From Ganoderma boninense (Eukaryota; Basidiomycota; Agaricomycetes; Polyporales; Polyporaceae), in NCBI GenBank assembly GCA_002900995.3, contig CM035304.1:4790134-4854133 (forward strand): a DNA stretch of 64,000 nt. Reading direction: 5' to 3'. A program made the position numbers and the translations under genes. Positions 35,256-45,857 of this stretch are shown here, in pieces (position 1 is the first letter of the stretch; each line of letters opens with the position of its first letter). Under the pieces are notes generated by a model. The model had not been told where the DNA came from. It saw nothing but the letters and a program-made list of their open reading frames with translations, and did no database searches.

Positions 35256-37079
35256 TCAGGCTAGAAGCCTGTTAGCGACCAGTCTTAAGCCAGTTGAAAG
35301 ATGGAGGGAAGCCAGTTTACCGGATACCTCGTACGTGTACTCGACATTCGGCACCAGCTGGCGCAACTCCGGCAGGTACTCGGCGTCCATGAGTGACCTG
35401 CCGTACTCGGTACCGGTGAAAACCATCCGAAGACTCTCCAACCCATATCCCTCGCTCGTGCGACCGCGGAGCCACTCGAGCATCGTCATCATGTCCGCCC
35501 GCAAGAACGTTCCCTCCAGAGACATGGTCTGAAGCCTTGGACACGAGACGGGGGAGTCGGACGGCGGGGCCGCAGTCATGAGGCCTTCGAAGACGGTTGC
35601 CCACTCGACGTCATTCGCATAAATGCTTTCATGGAGTCTCAGTGTGTGTAGCAGGGGATATGCGCGGAAGACGTCCGCCCAAGCGTACGCAGGGACATCC
35701 TTGAAGTCCCCGATGCAATTGAGCGTGGTGAGCGGCGCAGAGGCGAAGACGTGGAGGAGATCGCGCGCGCCGTCGTCGGCGAACTCGGGCCAGTCCAGTA
35801 TCCAGTCTGGGTCATTGCAGGAGTCTGTCAGCCTGACGAGTATGAGGTCCTGGTCGGGTAAGAGGGGCCCGACAGAGCAGGAGAGATAGTAATCCGGTGA
35901 GGTCGCTTGAAGAACTACCTCTGTCGCCAATGCGAGTGCAGGGAGGACGACGGCGGGGTCAGGGGGAAGGACATCTGCGATCGTTTGCGAAGGGTTCCCA
36001 TCCTCGTCAGGATCGACGAAGCAATCAATACACAGTGACACGGTGGACGAGAGTAGGATGCGGGATAGGAAGGAACAGGTGTGGGCGGGGGAGTGGCCAA
36101 GCAGTTTCAAAAACTTGAGTTGTAGCAGAGGTTGCGGACTCCTGTCAGTGGCGGCCCCTTCCGTCACCCAGTCCCCTTTGATATATTCCAAGAAATGTTG
36201 GAGCTGCAGATGTTCAAGCTTTGGGCTTGCGCTCAGAACTTCTAGGAAGTGATCGAGGGAGAAGTCGCAACGACACTCGCACAGATAGAGATGGCAGAGG
36301 CGAGCATACACATTCAAGTCTCTAGGAGCCACAGTGCGTGCAAGAGCGAGCCACCGGAGGCGGGGATATCGCTGCGGTGTTATTTGAAGGTCGACGAAGT
36401 CATCGTCTGGCCGCTCTGGAGGCCTCGTAAGAAAGGGTAGTTGCAAGGTTTCCAAGGCAGGCATGCCGCCAGCGTCTCGCAGGAAGGCAAGGACTGCGAC
36501 GTTCCATTCCTCCCAGAGCATCACGAAGGTAAACGATCTGAGACGATGAGTGTGTCGCTGCAGAAGTTCAAGTAAGTTATACGCCGTGGATTTCAGCTTG
36601 TCGAATCCGAACGAAACATCGATGGTGGCTAGGGAGGACAACGCCAAAGCGTGCTGCGTGAGGGGAAGGGATTGTATGTGAATACGGCGCCACAACGCCG
36701 GGGAAGCATAGGCAACATCGCGCCAGTAACGGCAGACGAGGACGACAGCAGTCCACTTGGTGTTCGGGTAGGGGGGACCAATAAGATCGGCAAACGCACG
36801 GGTACTGTGGCACGGGCTATCTCCACTGGCAGCTTCACGTTGGATGTCGGTAAAGATGACGACCAGAAGTTCATTCGGCAGGCGATTGACGGGCAACGCA
36901 CGATTCCAGGCCATGGCGCGTTCCGCCTGCCGCTTGGCAACGGTTTTCTCTGGGGCGTCCGGTGCTAAGGGAGGCCTGTGAACTTGTGCGCAGACATTCA
37001 GTCCATATAAGCTCGAGGACCGGACAGTGAGTCTCTGTCGCGATTCTTTCAGCGTCACATCTCCTGGCTGGCTATTCAT
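35256..37079 (-). CDS. F-box protein with LRR-like C-terminus (F-box 3), single exon, 607 aa
   Basis: Uninterrupted 607-codon frame from ATG 37079. The F-box is ALPVNRLPNELLVVIFTDIQ with VVLVCRYWRDVAYASPALW. Leu-rich repeats follow, including YPRLRWLALARTVAPRDLN, LSASPKLEHLQLQHFLEYI and PLTTLNCIGDFKDV. It is the tandem neighbour and closest relative in the window of F-box 4, with shared blocks throughout (e.g. VAPRDL.VYARL, CRCDFS.DHFL, YLPELR.LVP). Predicted SCF substrate adaptor. No frame break, so it is a useful reference for repairing F-box 1 and 4. Confidence 0.87.
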   Translation of the reverse strand: MNSQPGDVTLKESRQRLTVRSSSLYGLNVCAQVHRPPLAPDAPEKTVAKRQAERAMAWNRALPVNRLPNELLVVIFTDIQREAASGDSPCHSTRAFADLIGPPYPNTKWTAVVLVCRYWRDVAYASPALWRRIHIQSLPLTQHALALSSLATIDVSFGFDKLKSTAYNLLELLQRHTHRLRSFTFVMLWEEWNVAVLAFLRDAGGMPALETLQLPFLTRPPERPDDDFVDLQITPQRYPRLRWLALARTVAPRDLNVYARLCHLYLCECRCDFSLDHFLEVLSASPKLEHLQLQHFLEYIKGDWVTEGAATDRSPQPLLQLKFLKLLGHSPAHTCSFLSRILLSSTVSLCIDCFVDPDEDGNPSQTIADVLPPDPAVVLPALALATEVVLQATSPDYYLSCSVGPLLPDQDLILVRLTDSCNDPDWILDWPEFADDGARDLLHVFASAPLTTLNCIGDFKDVPAYAWADVFRAYPLLHTLRLHESIYANDVEWATVFEGLMTAAPPSDSPVSCPRLQTMSLEGTFLRADMMTMLEWLRGRTSEGYGLESLRMVFTGTEYGRSLMDAEYLPELRQLVPNVEYTYEVSGKLASLHLSTGLRLVANRLLA

Positions 37080-37968
37080 CTAGAATGCCATATTCAGCGA
37101 GTAAATCCGGAACGTGGACTCAATATTCATACCACAACAGTCCGCTCGCGGCCGATCGGCACGTATTACACGACAGCTGGTTTGTGTCTGGGCAATTGCT
37201 TTCACATTCCGAGTCGCATCAGTGTTTTGGTACACAAACGGCTGAAGCATGCGCTATGCTCACCCAAATGGCCCCCTTCCTGGAAGTAGTTCTCAAGGAA
37301 GCTTCAGATTCTGGAACGAGCCCGGGTTCCAGTTGACCTTGCGCAATTGAAGTGCGCTTGAGGGTAGTCAGAACGATGATGGCCACGCTTTGTGGTCGCA
37401 GACTCGTACACGGGCCGGAAAAGAGGGGCGGTTGGACGGAGAAGAGACTGGGTTTCGTGAGTGGATTGGACAAACTTATACACTAACACCAGTGGCACCA
37501 GCGCTGGTCCTTGCTGCGATTGCCAATCGGCAGCGCATAACGGGTCCTTGTTCTTTAGGTTCGAACCTTTGTGTACCTTTTGGACATTGACCCGGGCACC
37601 CACACCGCATTCGCCTGTTGGAACTTGAAAGCGTGGTGGTCAGCCCGCCAGACTCGCAATGATACTGAGTCTTGGACAGACGACACCTGCTACGCGAGAG
37701 GATTACATAATACGGGTCGACCGCACGGCGCAGTTCCCAAGTCAGCAGCGGCAATAGGCCTGCATTGTTAATGAGAAGAGATGAGGCATGGGGTATATAG
37801 CGGTGATCGTAAAATCGAGACAAACGCGTGGTATAACAAAGATTGGCAACGATTGTCGAAGGAAGCAATTATAACTTAAAAGTTGTTTCAAGTCGTGCGC
37901 GTCGGTCCACCACTGCTGCGAAGCGTGGCAGATTGAAATACGTCAACTCTTGTTCAACCTGGAACCCG
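37080..37968. other. spacer between tandem F-box 3 and 4
   Basis: About 890 nt with no recognisable coding sequence. It should contain the promoter of F-box 3 and the 3' end of F-box 4. Confidence 0.35.
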
Positions 37969-39718
37969 TTAGCGTTCAGCCCAAGCATTAGCAGGCGTAA
38001 GGAACAGCTCACCGATACTGAACGTGCATCTGGTATCCGGCACTAGCTCTCGCAATTCCGGCAAATATTGAGTATCCATCAGTGCCTCGTCATCGACATC
38101 GCCCGTCAGCCCTATCCAAATGCGCTTGAGCCGGTGACCTTTCTCTGCACGATCGCGGAGGCATTGGAGCAGCACGTCAATGCATTCCTCCAAGAACGGG
38201 CCATCGATGCAGGCGATTTGAAGGTTCGGACATGGGACGGGCGAATCGGGCGGCGGGTCCGCGTCCATAAGGCCCGCAAAGACAGAGTCCGTCCCAGTGT
38301 CAGCTCCGGTGAGCTTCAACGTCTCTAAGAGGGGGAAGTTGGTAAATATCTCCGTCCAGCGCTCGGCGCCGACGTCAGCGCAGTGACCGGTGAAAGTGAG
38401 GGTGGTGAGGGGCGCAGAGGCGAAGACGCGGAGGAGATCACGCCCGGCGCAAGCAGCTAAGTCGGTCCAGTGCGCGTTCGAGGGTAACTCCAGCTGGAAC
38501 GACACGGGGTTCTTGCCTTGCATGGGGAGCTCGCAGGAGCAGGAGAGGCTGTATTGAGACGTGTAGACCTCGACTGTTACCTCCTTCGCCAGCGCGAAAG
38601 CGGGCATAACGATGGCGGTGTTGGAGGGTAGCACTGGGGGAATGACTTGCAAAGCGTCCGCCTCTAAAGCAATATCGACCTGGCAACGGACCGAAACTGA
38701 CACTGTGGGGGAAAGCGAGAGGTGGGAAAGGAAGCGAGAGGTGTGGGCAGGGGGGTGGTTGATCACTTCCAACGACCTGAGGTGTCGCAGAGATACTGGA
38801 CTCTTGCGTTCAAATGCACTTCCCACCCAGTCCCCCTTTATGCGTTCCAAAAATGAGTTGAGGATCAGGACTTGGAGGTCGGAGCTTGCATCCAGGGCAT
38901 CCAGGAAGTGGTCAAAGGAGAAGTCACAGCGACAGTCGCGTAGTGAGAGCTTGCGGAGGCGCGCATACACTCCAAGATCTCGAGGAGCGACGGCGAATGC
39001 GAGAACAAGCGTCTGGATGCGGGGATACCGTTCTGAAGTGAGTCGAAGGTCCGCGAAATCACCATCCTCCGGTTCTGCTTGTCCGCCCGTCCTCCACAAA
39101 AAGGGCAGGTAAAGAATTTCCAGCGCCGACATGCCACTCTCACCTTGAAGGAGCGCGAGCACCGAGGACTTCCAGTCTACCTGGATGACCTGGAAGTACA
39201 GCAGACGGATGCGACGAGCATGCGGCTGCAGCAGTTCGAGGTTTGTCAGATGTGACTTATGTGTTCCCGAACATAACGTCGATGGTGGCTGCGGAGGACA
39301 GAGACAAGGCGCGTTCCGTGTGGGCAGGGGACCGCATATGGATAACGCGCCACAACTTGGGGGAAGCGTAGGCAACATCGCGCCAGTAACGGCAGACGAG
39401 GATGAGTTTCATCCACTGGTTGCTCGGGTAGTGCCGATTTATTAGAGGCCTGGATTCGGCAGCCCATAAGGCATAAGCGACCTCAGCGAAGATGGTGACG
39501 AGAAGTTCGTTTGGTAGGCGATTGACGGGTAGCGTGCGATTCCATGCCATGGCGAGTTCCGAACGCTCTGTGATGATGGCGTTCTCAGCAGTGTCCAGAA
39601 TCGTGAAGCGTTGGAGGATTCGTGTGTATAGCTCTTTGGTAGGAAGTCGAGAAGGGAGTGGAGCGGGTAGCCAGTGTTGCGCGCCCTTCGATGGTTCCTC
39701 GCCTGACTCGTGATCCAT
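37969..39718 (-). CDS. F-box protein with LRR-like C-terminus (F-box 4), one frame break
   Basis: It starts at ATG 39718 (MDHESGEEPSKG). The F-box is TLPVNRLPNELLVTIFAEV with LILVCRYWRDVAYASPKLW. The first frame stops after IDVMFGNT near 39257. The continuation (HKSHLTNLELLQPHARRIRL) is in another frame and overlaps; by comparison with F-box 3 (IDVSFG then a LLELLQRHTHRLRSF block) a single base is missing or extra at about 39260-39275. The remaining 1.3 kb is open to the stop at 37969 and matches F-box 3 along its length. About 580 residues if repaired. It shares an exact 34-nt stretch with F-box 3 over the VCRYWRDVAYAS block. Confidence 0.8.
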
Positions 39719-40767
39719 CTAGAATGACAGATTAGGGGAACAAGTTCGAAAGGCATACAGAAGATACATACCGCAACAAGTAGTCACAGAAACAATGTGC
39801 GCACGCACGCTAACAATGATAAGTGGTTTGAGTGCAAAGCCAGAACTGAAGTAGCATACGCATTCGTATCAACTTTGAGATGCAACCAAGGTCGTCGAGA
39901 TGCTCACCGAAAGGTATGTTGCAGTTGTTGTGATCCTCCAGTAGATGTCGCGGAGCAATCCTGGACTCCGGACAGGGTCTCACCGATAAAGAGCGTCTAG
40001 AACTCGGGTTTTGGAACGAAGTCGACTCTGAGGATACTCACTATAGTCTGCCGAAAGGAACTTCAATGAGCACGGCACGTCACGATGAAAGCCACGATGA
40101 TACCTTCTGAAGGGCAGGAGATGAGCAGGCTCACGAACAGGCAGTGCGAAGGGGCCTGGCGGGCAAGAGCGGAATGAGGAGAGCTTGAGGAGACTCCGAA
40201 CGGAGACGCTTCCGGCCCGTTTCCTGGGGTGGCGGAGTTGATCATTTCGGGCTGCGACTAACGTTGTGGCCTGCCGTTCGGAGCAGATATCCTTCTCCGC
40301 TCATAATTTTGTTCTCCGCACGTTGCTGTCCATCATGGTGTATTAGGAGGCCGCAAGGAACAACAAGCCTTGCAGTGAGGATTAGTACAAACATCACTAT
40401 GAGGTTGGCAAAAATTGGAACGTTGGGCTAAGTCAGGTAAGTGTGAATAAAGATTGAGGAGGTCGTAAGACAGCTTTCCGATCGTACTTGGGGCACTAGG
40501 CGGTCAACAATTCGTCTAGAATAAGACACTTCAGATCAGCACCTGAATGGTTAAGTAATGAGAATATGGTGTACCTGCAAAATTGGTTGTCGCTTTCAGC
40601 TGAGACAGTCAACGCCACGTCGAGTTAGTAGCAAGGAGGCAAACAGTGGTCAGATGACAGGCGTGTCGCGATGTCATCGCAAGCAGGACAATGAACGACA
40701 GTGAACGACGACCATCGGGTTCGAGAGAGGTGTGTTTATAAGTATATAGGATCTCCGGCCACGCTAC
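39719..40767. other. intergenic region between F-box 4 and ligase C
   Basis: One kb with no supported gene. It carries the promoter of F-box 4 and the 3' flank of ligase C. Confidence 0.35.
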
Positions 40768-43406
40768 CTATAGCTTCGCTTTAGTAAGGGTCGACAGTCT
40801 GCCACTTGCTAGCATAGCTTTAGCCTGCTCCCTCAGAACACGGCGCAAGAGCTTGCCGCTGGGGTTCTTTGGAATGGCGTCAACAAACTCTACGCCGCCA
40901 GCCACTTGAAGTGAGTCTTGTGATCAGAGACATGCTGCAAGGTATATTTTATTGACAAGTGTCTGATGGACGCGCTGCGACAGAGCACGAACCTTCATGA
41001 TACTCTCCACGACTTTCTCCTTTTCCTTCGGTGTCCCTTCCACCCGTACCCGCACAGAAGGTTTGAGCACGACGAACGCGAACGGGAGCTCTCCGCTGTA
41101 ATCGTCAGGAATACTGACGACACAGACGTCCGCGACGTCGGGATGACCGAGGAGATGGCCCTCGAGCTCCGAAGGCGCCACTTGGAATCCGCGCACTTTG
41201 ATGAGCTCCTTGATGCGATCTACGACGAAGACTTCCCTGTTTTTGTATAGCTTGACCTCGTCCCCAGTGCGAAGCCATCTGTGAAAGCCATCTATATCAG
41301 AATAAATGCCTGTGTACAAGATACTAGGGTAGACGCACCCGTTATTGAACGTCTCGGCAGTGCTGTGGAAGACACCTTAACGGATATATGTGCTCCAAAG
41401 TACACGAGGACTTACGCTTTTGGGTTATTGTGGTATCCCAGGGAGAGTGACGGGCTCCTCAGATGCAGCTCCCCAGGCTCACCGAACTCAGCAAGCGCCC
41501 CATCGGCCTTGAAGACTCGTGCTTCCATGCCGGGGATGAGGAACCCTGCACAGCCCGGAGTACCGATGCGCCTATCGAGTTGGCAAAACGTGATCATTGT
41601 CGAAGTCTCGGTTATACCTACGGATCAGAGAGGTAAACACATAGATCTCATAGACGAGACAGAAGAGACGTGCCATAACCTTGCCCGACGAGGGCGTTCG
41701 GGAGGACCTTCGTCAACTGATCGGTGAGTTCCGCACTGACAGGGGCGGCACCACACGCGAGCACTTGGACAGAGCTGAGATCGTAATTCTTCACGATAGG
41801 GCTCTACAAATTGGACGGGGTGAGCGAAGTCTCAATAACAGATCAGCCATGGGCGATAGTACCTTGCATATCATGATAGCTTGTGGCGGGACGAGCCTAG
41901 AGATCCCACATATAACACCACTGTGAGCGCTTGAGGCCACGAGGAAGACAGGACCTTACCACAAGTGCGTAACTTTGTACTGTTGGATGCTTAGCAGCAT
42001 CCGCTCGAGGGAGTACTTCGGGGACACAACAATGCTCATCTGTGGAAGAAGTCAGCAACAGCAGTATGAGCGTGAGATGCCGTGCGAATTCGCACCCCAA
42101 TAAACATTCCGAAGAATAGCACGAAATGCAATCCATACGCATCTAGTTAGAACGGAGTAAGCTGACCACACTCTTGAAATAAGGCAGTGGTGGGCCCACG
42201 AAAGAATGGCAAGACTAATGATCCATGAGCAACCACCGAACAGTCAAAGCCACGGTTGCGTACCTCCCAAAGAAACATCCCCAACATGGAAGCGCCTCCA
42301 TTCTGGAGGGACACTCTCATCTGTAGGCTTGATGTATTGGGCGACTTGGACCATATTCGCGACCAGCCCGTAGTGCGAGATCATGACGGCCTACACAGTG
42401 TCAACCTATCAACATTCCAAGATTGTCAGACAAGCATCATGGACTATACCTTCGGTTTCCCAGTAGTCCCGCTAGAGAACAGCAGGAGCGCAAGCTTCGT
42501 GCGAGCCTCCCCGGGTTTGAGACGCCGTTCCGTGTACTCCTGCTTCTCCCCGAGCCCGAACTTGATAAGCTGCTGAACGTTGGAATGCGGGGACGTCTCG
42601 ATGGAGTCGAAGAGCACAATTCGGTCGTAAGGGAGTCCCACTGCATGCGCCGCCTCGGATGCAACAGTCAACATCGCGGGATGCACGAATAGAAGGCGGG
42701 CCTTGGACAGCTCGAGCTGGTGCGCAAGCTCTTCCGACGTGTACATCGGGTTGGACGTTCTGCGCGGGATCAGATCGATCATGAGGTGAAAGGAGCAGCA
42801 AGAAAAGGAAGATCTTACGTGACGACACCACCCAACTTCTGGACAGCCCTGTTCCGTGGAGAAATGAGGTGAAGAAGTCTTGACGTTAATGCAATGACCT
42901 GAACCCACCACATGACGACCAGATAATCTTTCATTGCGGGTGAGTAATGCTCGTCGGAAGCCGTCGACGGACGGAATGCTTACCAACATGATTCGGGCTG
43001 AAGATGCAGGCTGGATGGATGACTCAACACCCCGCCGTGCTTCCATTCACTGTACTACGTACCTACGTCGTCCTCGCCTGAAGAAATACGTCAGCATGTG
43101 TGGACCCAACGGAGACAAGTATGCCATACTGACCTAAGTTCCAGCGCAGCTTCAAGGCGTTAGCCAGGCCATGAGTTCGCGCCCGGAGCTAGGTAAGGCT
43201 GCATTATTGAAAGGACCAAAGACAGGAAACGAGAAGCTCACCTCATCAGACCCGATCTTTCTGCCTGTAGCCTCTTCAATAAGCCACGCTCGAGGTGTAG
43301 AATGGATAGGTCGAAGGGGGTGGTGCATATCCAACAGGAATTGCGGAAGCAACACATCATCTGGGATGTATGGGAGGTCATCCTTGCGGGCTAGTATTTC
43401 CGCCAT
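40768..43406 (-). CDS. acyl-CoA ligase (4CL-like), peroxisomal; ligase C, one frame break
   Basis: Third paralogue, about 31 kb from A and B. The start is ATG 43406 (MAEILARKDDLPYIPDD), which has the same distance to the PDD motif as ligase B. Motifs are LLLFSSGTTGKPK then AVMISHY, GQGYG then [49 protein letters not shown] and [16 protein letters not shown]. It ends LTKAKL, a PTS1 signal. Microexons are at 43077-43063 (15 nt), 43010-42984 (27), 42927-42909 (19) and 42848-42819 (30). The ANPAYT block reads SNPMYTSEEL and the A5 motif has ITETST, so substrate preference may differ. In the last exon one G is missing near 40893-40898 relative to ligase A, giving a false stop after FKWLAA. Probably a sequence error; otherwise PTS1 and the catalytic lysine would be lost. 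Confidence 0.85.
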
Positions 43407-43793
43407 GACAGTTTCTCGTAGGGCAGACGGTGGTAGATCCAAAGCAAGGGTGCTAATCGCCGACGGCTGGTTGAAATAGGCCCATGGAAGCGCGCAGCCC
43501 CCACGAAGAAGGACAAGCTAGAGCGGGGAACTCTGGTAGGAGCCTGCAAGCGGATACGCTGATGCCTTTCAGAAGCCCCAGCGCTGTTTCGGCGGTTGTG
43601 GTACATCAAGGGTCGGCCCCCCGAAACAACGCTGGCCAAGCGGCCACATCTCCACCCCGGAAGTCCGAACGGCTTCTCAGCCTTGCGCGACAACCTGAAC
43701 ACACAAATGCAACGATCAAGATGCATGATAGATTTCTGAATCGAAAGCGCGATAGCGATTGCAAGAGATCGACTAGGAAACAACATCGAGTGT
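43407..43793. other. spacer between ligase C and MED7
   Basis: 387 nt between two same-strand genes. No TATA element comparable with those of ligases A and B is visible, and there is no coding sequence. Confidence 0.35.
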
Positions 43794-44813
43794 TCAGATG
43801 ACTTCTTCCGCCCAGCGCAAAACATCTTCGTTTGACATCTTGTTTGGGTCTGGGAGTGGCATGGACTATCACAAACTCCAATTGAACAGCACGAAATCGG
43901 TGACTGGGACAACGACGTACCGTGGGTACAGCAGTCTGGCTCGCTCCAGTACTCGAAGCAGAGCCTAAACCTTGCGCGGCCTGACGCAGATCAGCCAACT
44001 GAGCCTCCAACGAGTCGCATTTCCTGCACACATGATGACCGCGCTTGAGTTTTCCACGAAAATTCGGCGCGAAGAACAACACATACGAATGGATCGTCTT
44101 CGTTTCTTCCCTCCTCAGTTCCAACTGCCTGCGCATCATGAGCTCGAGGTTCCCTCGTGCCTGCACAGGTCGAAGGTCATTCGCAGCTGCCATGATATTT
44201 TGGGCGAGGATGTTGATCCATTCTAGGTGTTGCTTCCATTCGGCCTCCCCTTCGGACGAACTGGTCGGTGGCGGGGCAAGGAGTGAGCTGAGGAGCTTTG
44301 AGTATGTCACGAGCATAGAACGCAGGATGCTGCGAAGCGCAGGCCGACGGTCTTGAGAACAGAATAAGGTCCACACGTGAACGACATTGCGCATAGAAGT
44401 AGCCGGATGCAGCACATACCGACGCTTGGATCCTGGGGGTATAACTGATGCCCACCTAGCTCTGCTAATGATGGGATCGTTTCTTTGACCTGATTGACCC
44501 GGGATATTCTGAGTCAGAAGGGCAGGAACGAATCGCGACGATCACTCACAAACCAGGTATCTCCGAAGATCGTGTAATGCCCCTCGTCCAGTATCCAGTC
44601 AACGCGCGGCTTTTCCAAGGTCGCGACCGACCATTCCGGGACATCGGTCTGGTCAGAGAGGACTTCATACTGATTCAGCCCAGCGATGTCTGCACCATCG
44701 CCCGCGCGTTCCTTCAAGAGTTCGAGGAGCTTGAGATTGTGGTTGGTGTAGCGCGTGTAGTGAGACGGAGGGGAGGGGAAGGGGTTCCGGAGCTCGGTCT
44801 CCTCGTCATCCAT
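43794..44813 (-). CDS. MED7: Mediator complex subunit 7
   Basis: Part of the Mediator middle module that links activators to RNA polymerase II. Blocks are LRNPFPSPPSHYTRYTNHNL, PEWSVATLEKPRVDWILDEG, YTIFGDTWF, then VKETIPSLAELGGHQLYPQD, then RPALRSILRSMLVTYSKLL, and WINILAQNIMAAANDLRPVQ followed by ARGNLELMMRRQLELRREE, all typical of the Med7 N-terminal PPxxY-like region and C-terminal helices. Exons are 44813-44550, 44489-44420, 44351-43921 and 43838-43794. The last exon is only 45 nt (MSNEDVLRWAEEVI and stop) with an AAG acceptor. Lengths of 264, 70, 431 and 45 nt sum to an intact 269-residue protein. One of the few multi-exon genes here with perfect phase throughout. Confidence 0.92.
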
Positions 44814-45068
44814 CGGTCGTCAACGTGTCGTCGTCAGCGTAGAATACGATGTCGCTGGAAGCCCGAGAGAGGCTGGGAGAGGATGGATGGCCGTGGAGGC
44901 CCGAGCGTCATGGGAGTTCAGGCGCAAGTCGCGCTGCTTCTCCCCGCGGAGGCGCGCGACGCGACACGGTTCACGCGCGTCTTGTCCTCAACCGCCATCG
45001 TCCTCCCTTCCTTCCCCTCTTTGCCAAGCTTTCTATCTGCTTTAACATCACCAAAACTTGTACACAAA

Positions 45069-45857
45069 ATGTCTACTCGGCGGAGAGTTGGGTTCAGTAC
45101 ATCTACGTCGGAAGCGTCGCGTCGGCAACTCATGCAACCCGTCCCATGTTGGGAAAAAGTATGGTGTCCTCCGGATGGCGCGGCACCTGGCACGACGCTC
45201 CGCGTGTACAAGTGGGTCAAGACCGAGAAGAAACAGGTATGTATTTCCTCTCACCCCCCACCCTTCTGCGTCGCGCATATACCCACCCTCCCACTCTCCC
45301 CACAGCAATTCAGCGACGATGAGGGCGAAGCGGACCAGCCACTCGCGCCCATCCAGCCCGAAGATCTCGTCGAGGTCGTCGAGGGCGATGATGACATGGA
45401 GCAGGACGAGGCCGCGAACTCAAACGCGACACCTGGCCCATGTCGCGCGAAGTCTCCGAGGCCGCACCGGTCCGGCCACCAAACGAGTCTGTAGGGGAAA
45501 TCAGCGTACCCCCGTCGAAGGCACCCTCGCCCAAACCCCATCCGCTTTCGATATCCTTTCAGCCGCCCACCCCGACCCCAGGCCCTGAGGATGTCGACGA
45601 CGGGCTGCAGGATGCGTTGATGCCCCCACAGGCGGGCGGGGAGGACGAGGGTGACCTCGGTGGAGGACCGTTAGATGGAGGAGACCTGTCCATGGGTGGA
45701 GACGAGGGCATGAGCTTGGACTTTGGGCGGTATGGGACCAGACGGGGAGCAGTTTGAGGGTGCAGACCTGTCACAATTGCAGTCGGCGGACCCGTTGCTC
45801 GGCGGGCCATTGATGGATACAGGCATGGATGACCCATTCAGCGTTCCTCCGGCATAG
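45069..45857 (+). CDS. BCL7-like acidic protein (possible SWI/SNF-associated subunit), two frame breaks
   Basis: The start is ATG 45069 (MSTRRRVGFSTSTSEASRRQ). Exon 1 is 45069-45236; the intron is 45237-45305. The N-terminal block CWEKVWCPPDGAAPGTTLRV followed directly by YKWVKTEKK has the W-E-K-x-W and L-R-hydrophobic-Y-K-W-V pattern of the BCL7 N-terminal domain, a subunit of animal BAF complexes. The rest is acidic and Pro-rich (DLVEVVEGDDDMEQDEAAN). The frame changes near 45430 (to MSREVSEAAPVRPPNE) and 45730 (to GMGPDGEQFEGADLSQLQSA), ending MDDPFSVPPA at 45857. The BCL7 link is from motif memory, not a search; the alternative is an uncharacterised fungal acidic protein. Confidence 0.6.

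Noticed and set aside
37555..37575. Palindromic GGTTCGAACC, tRNA B-box-like
   Set aside because: Neither strand gives a five-pair T-stem or a cloverleaf.
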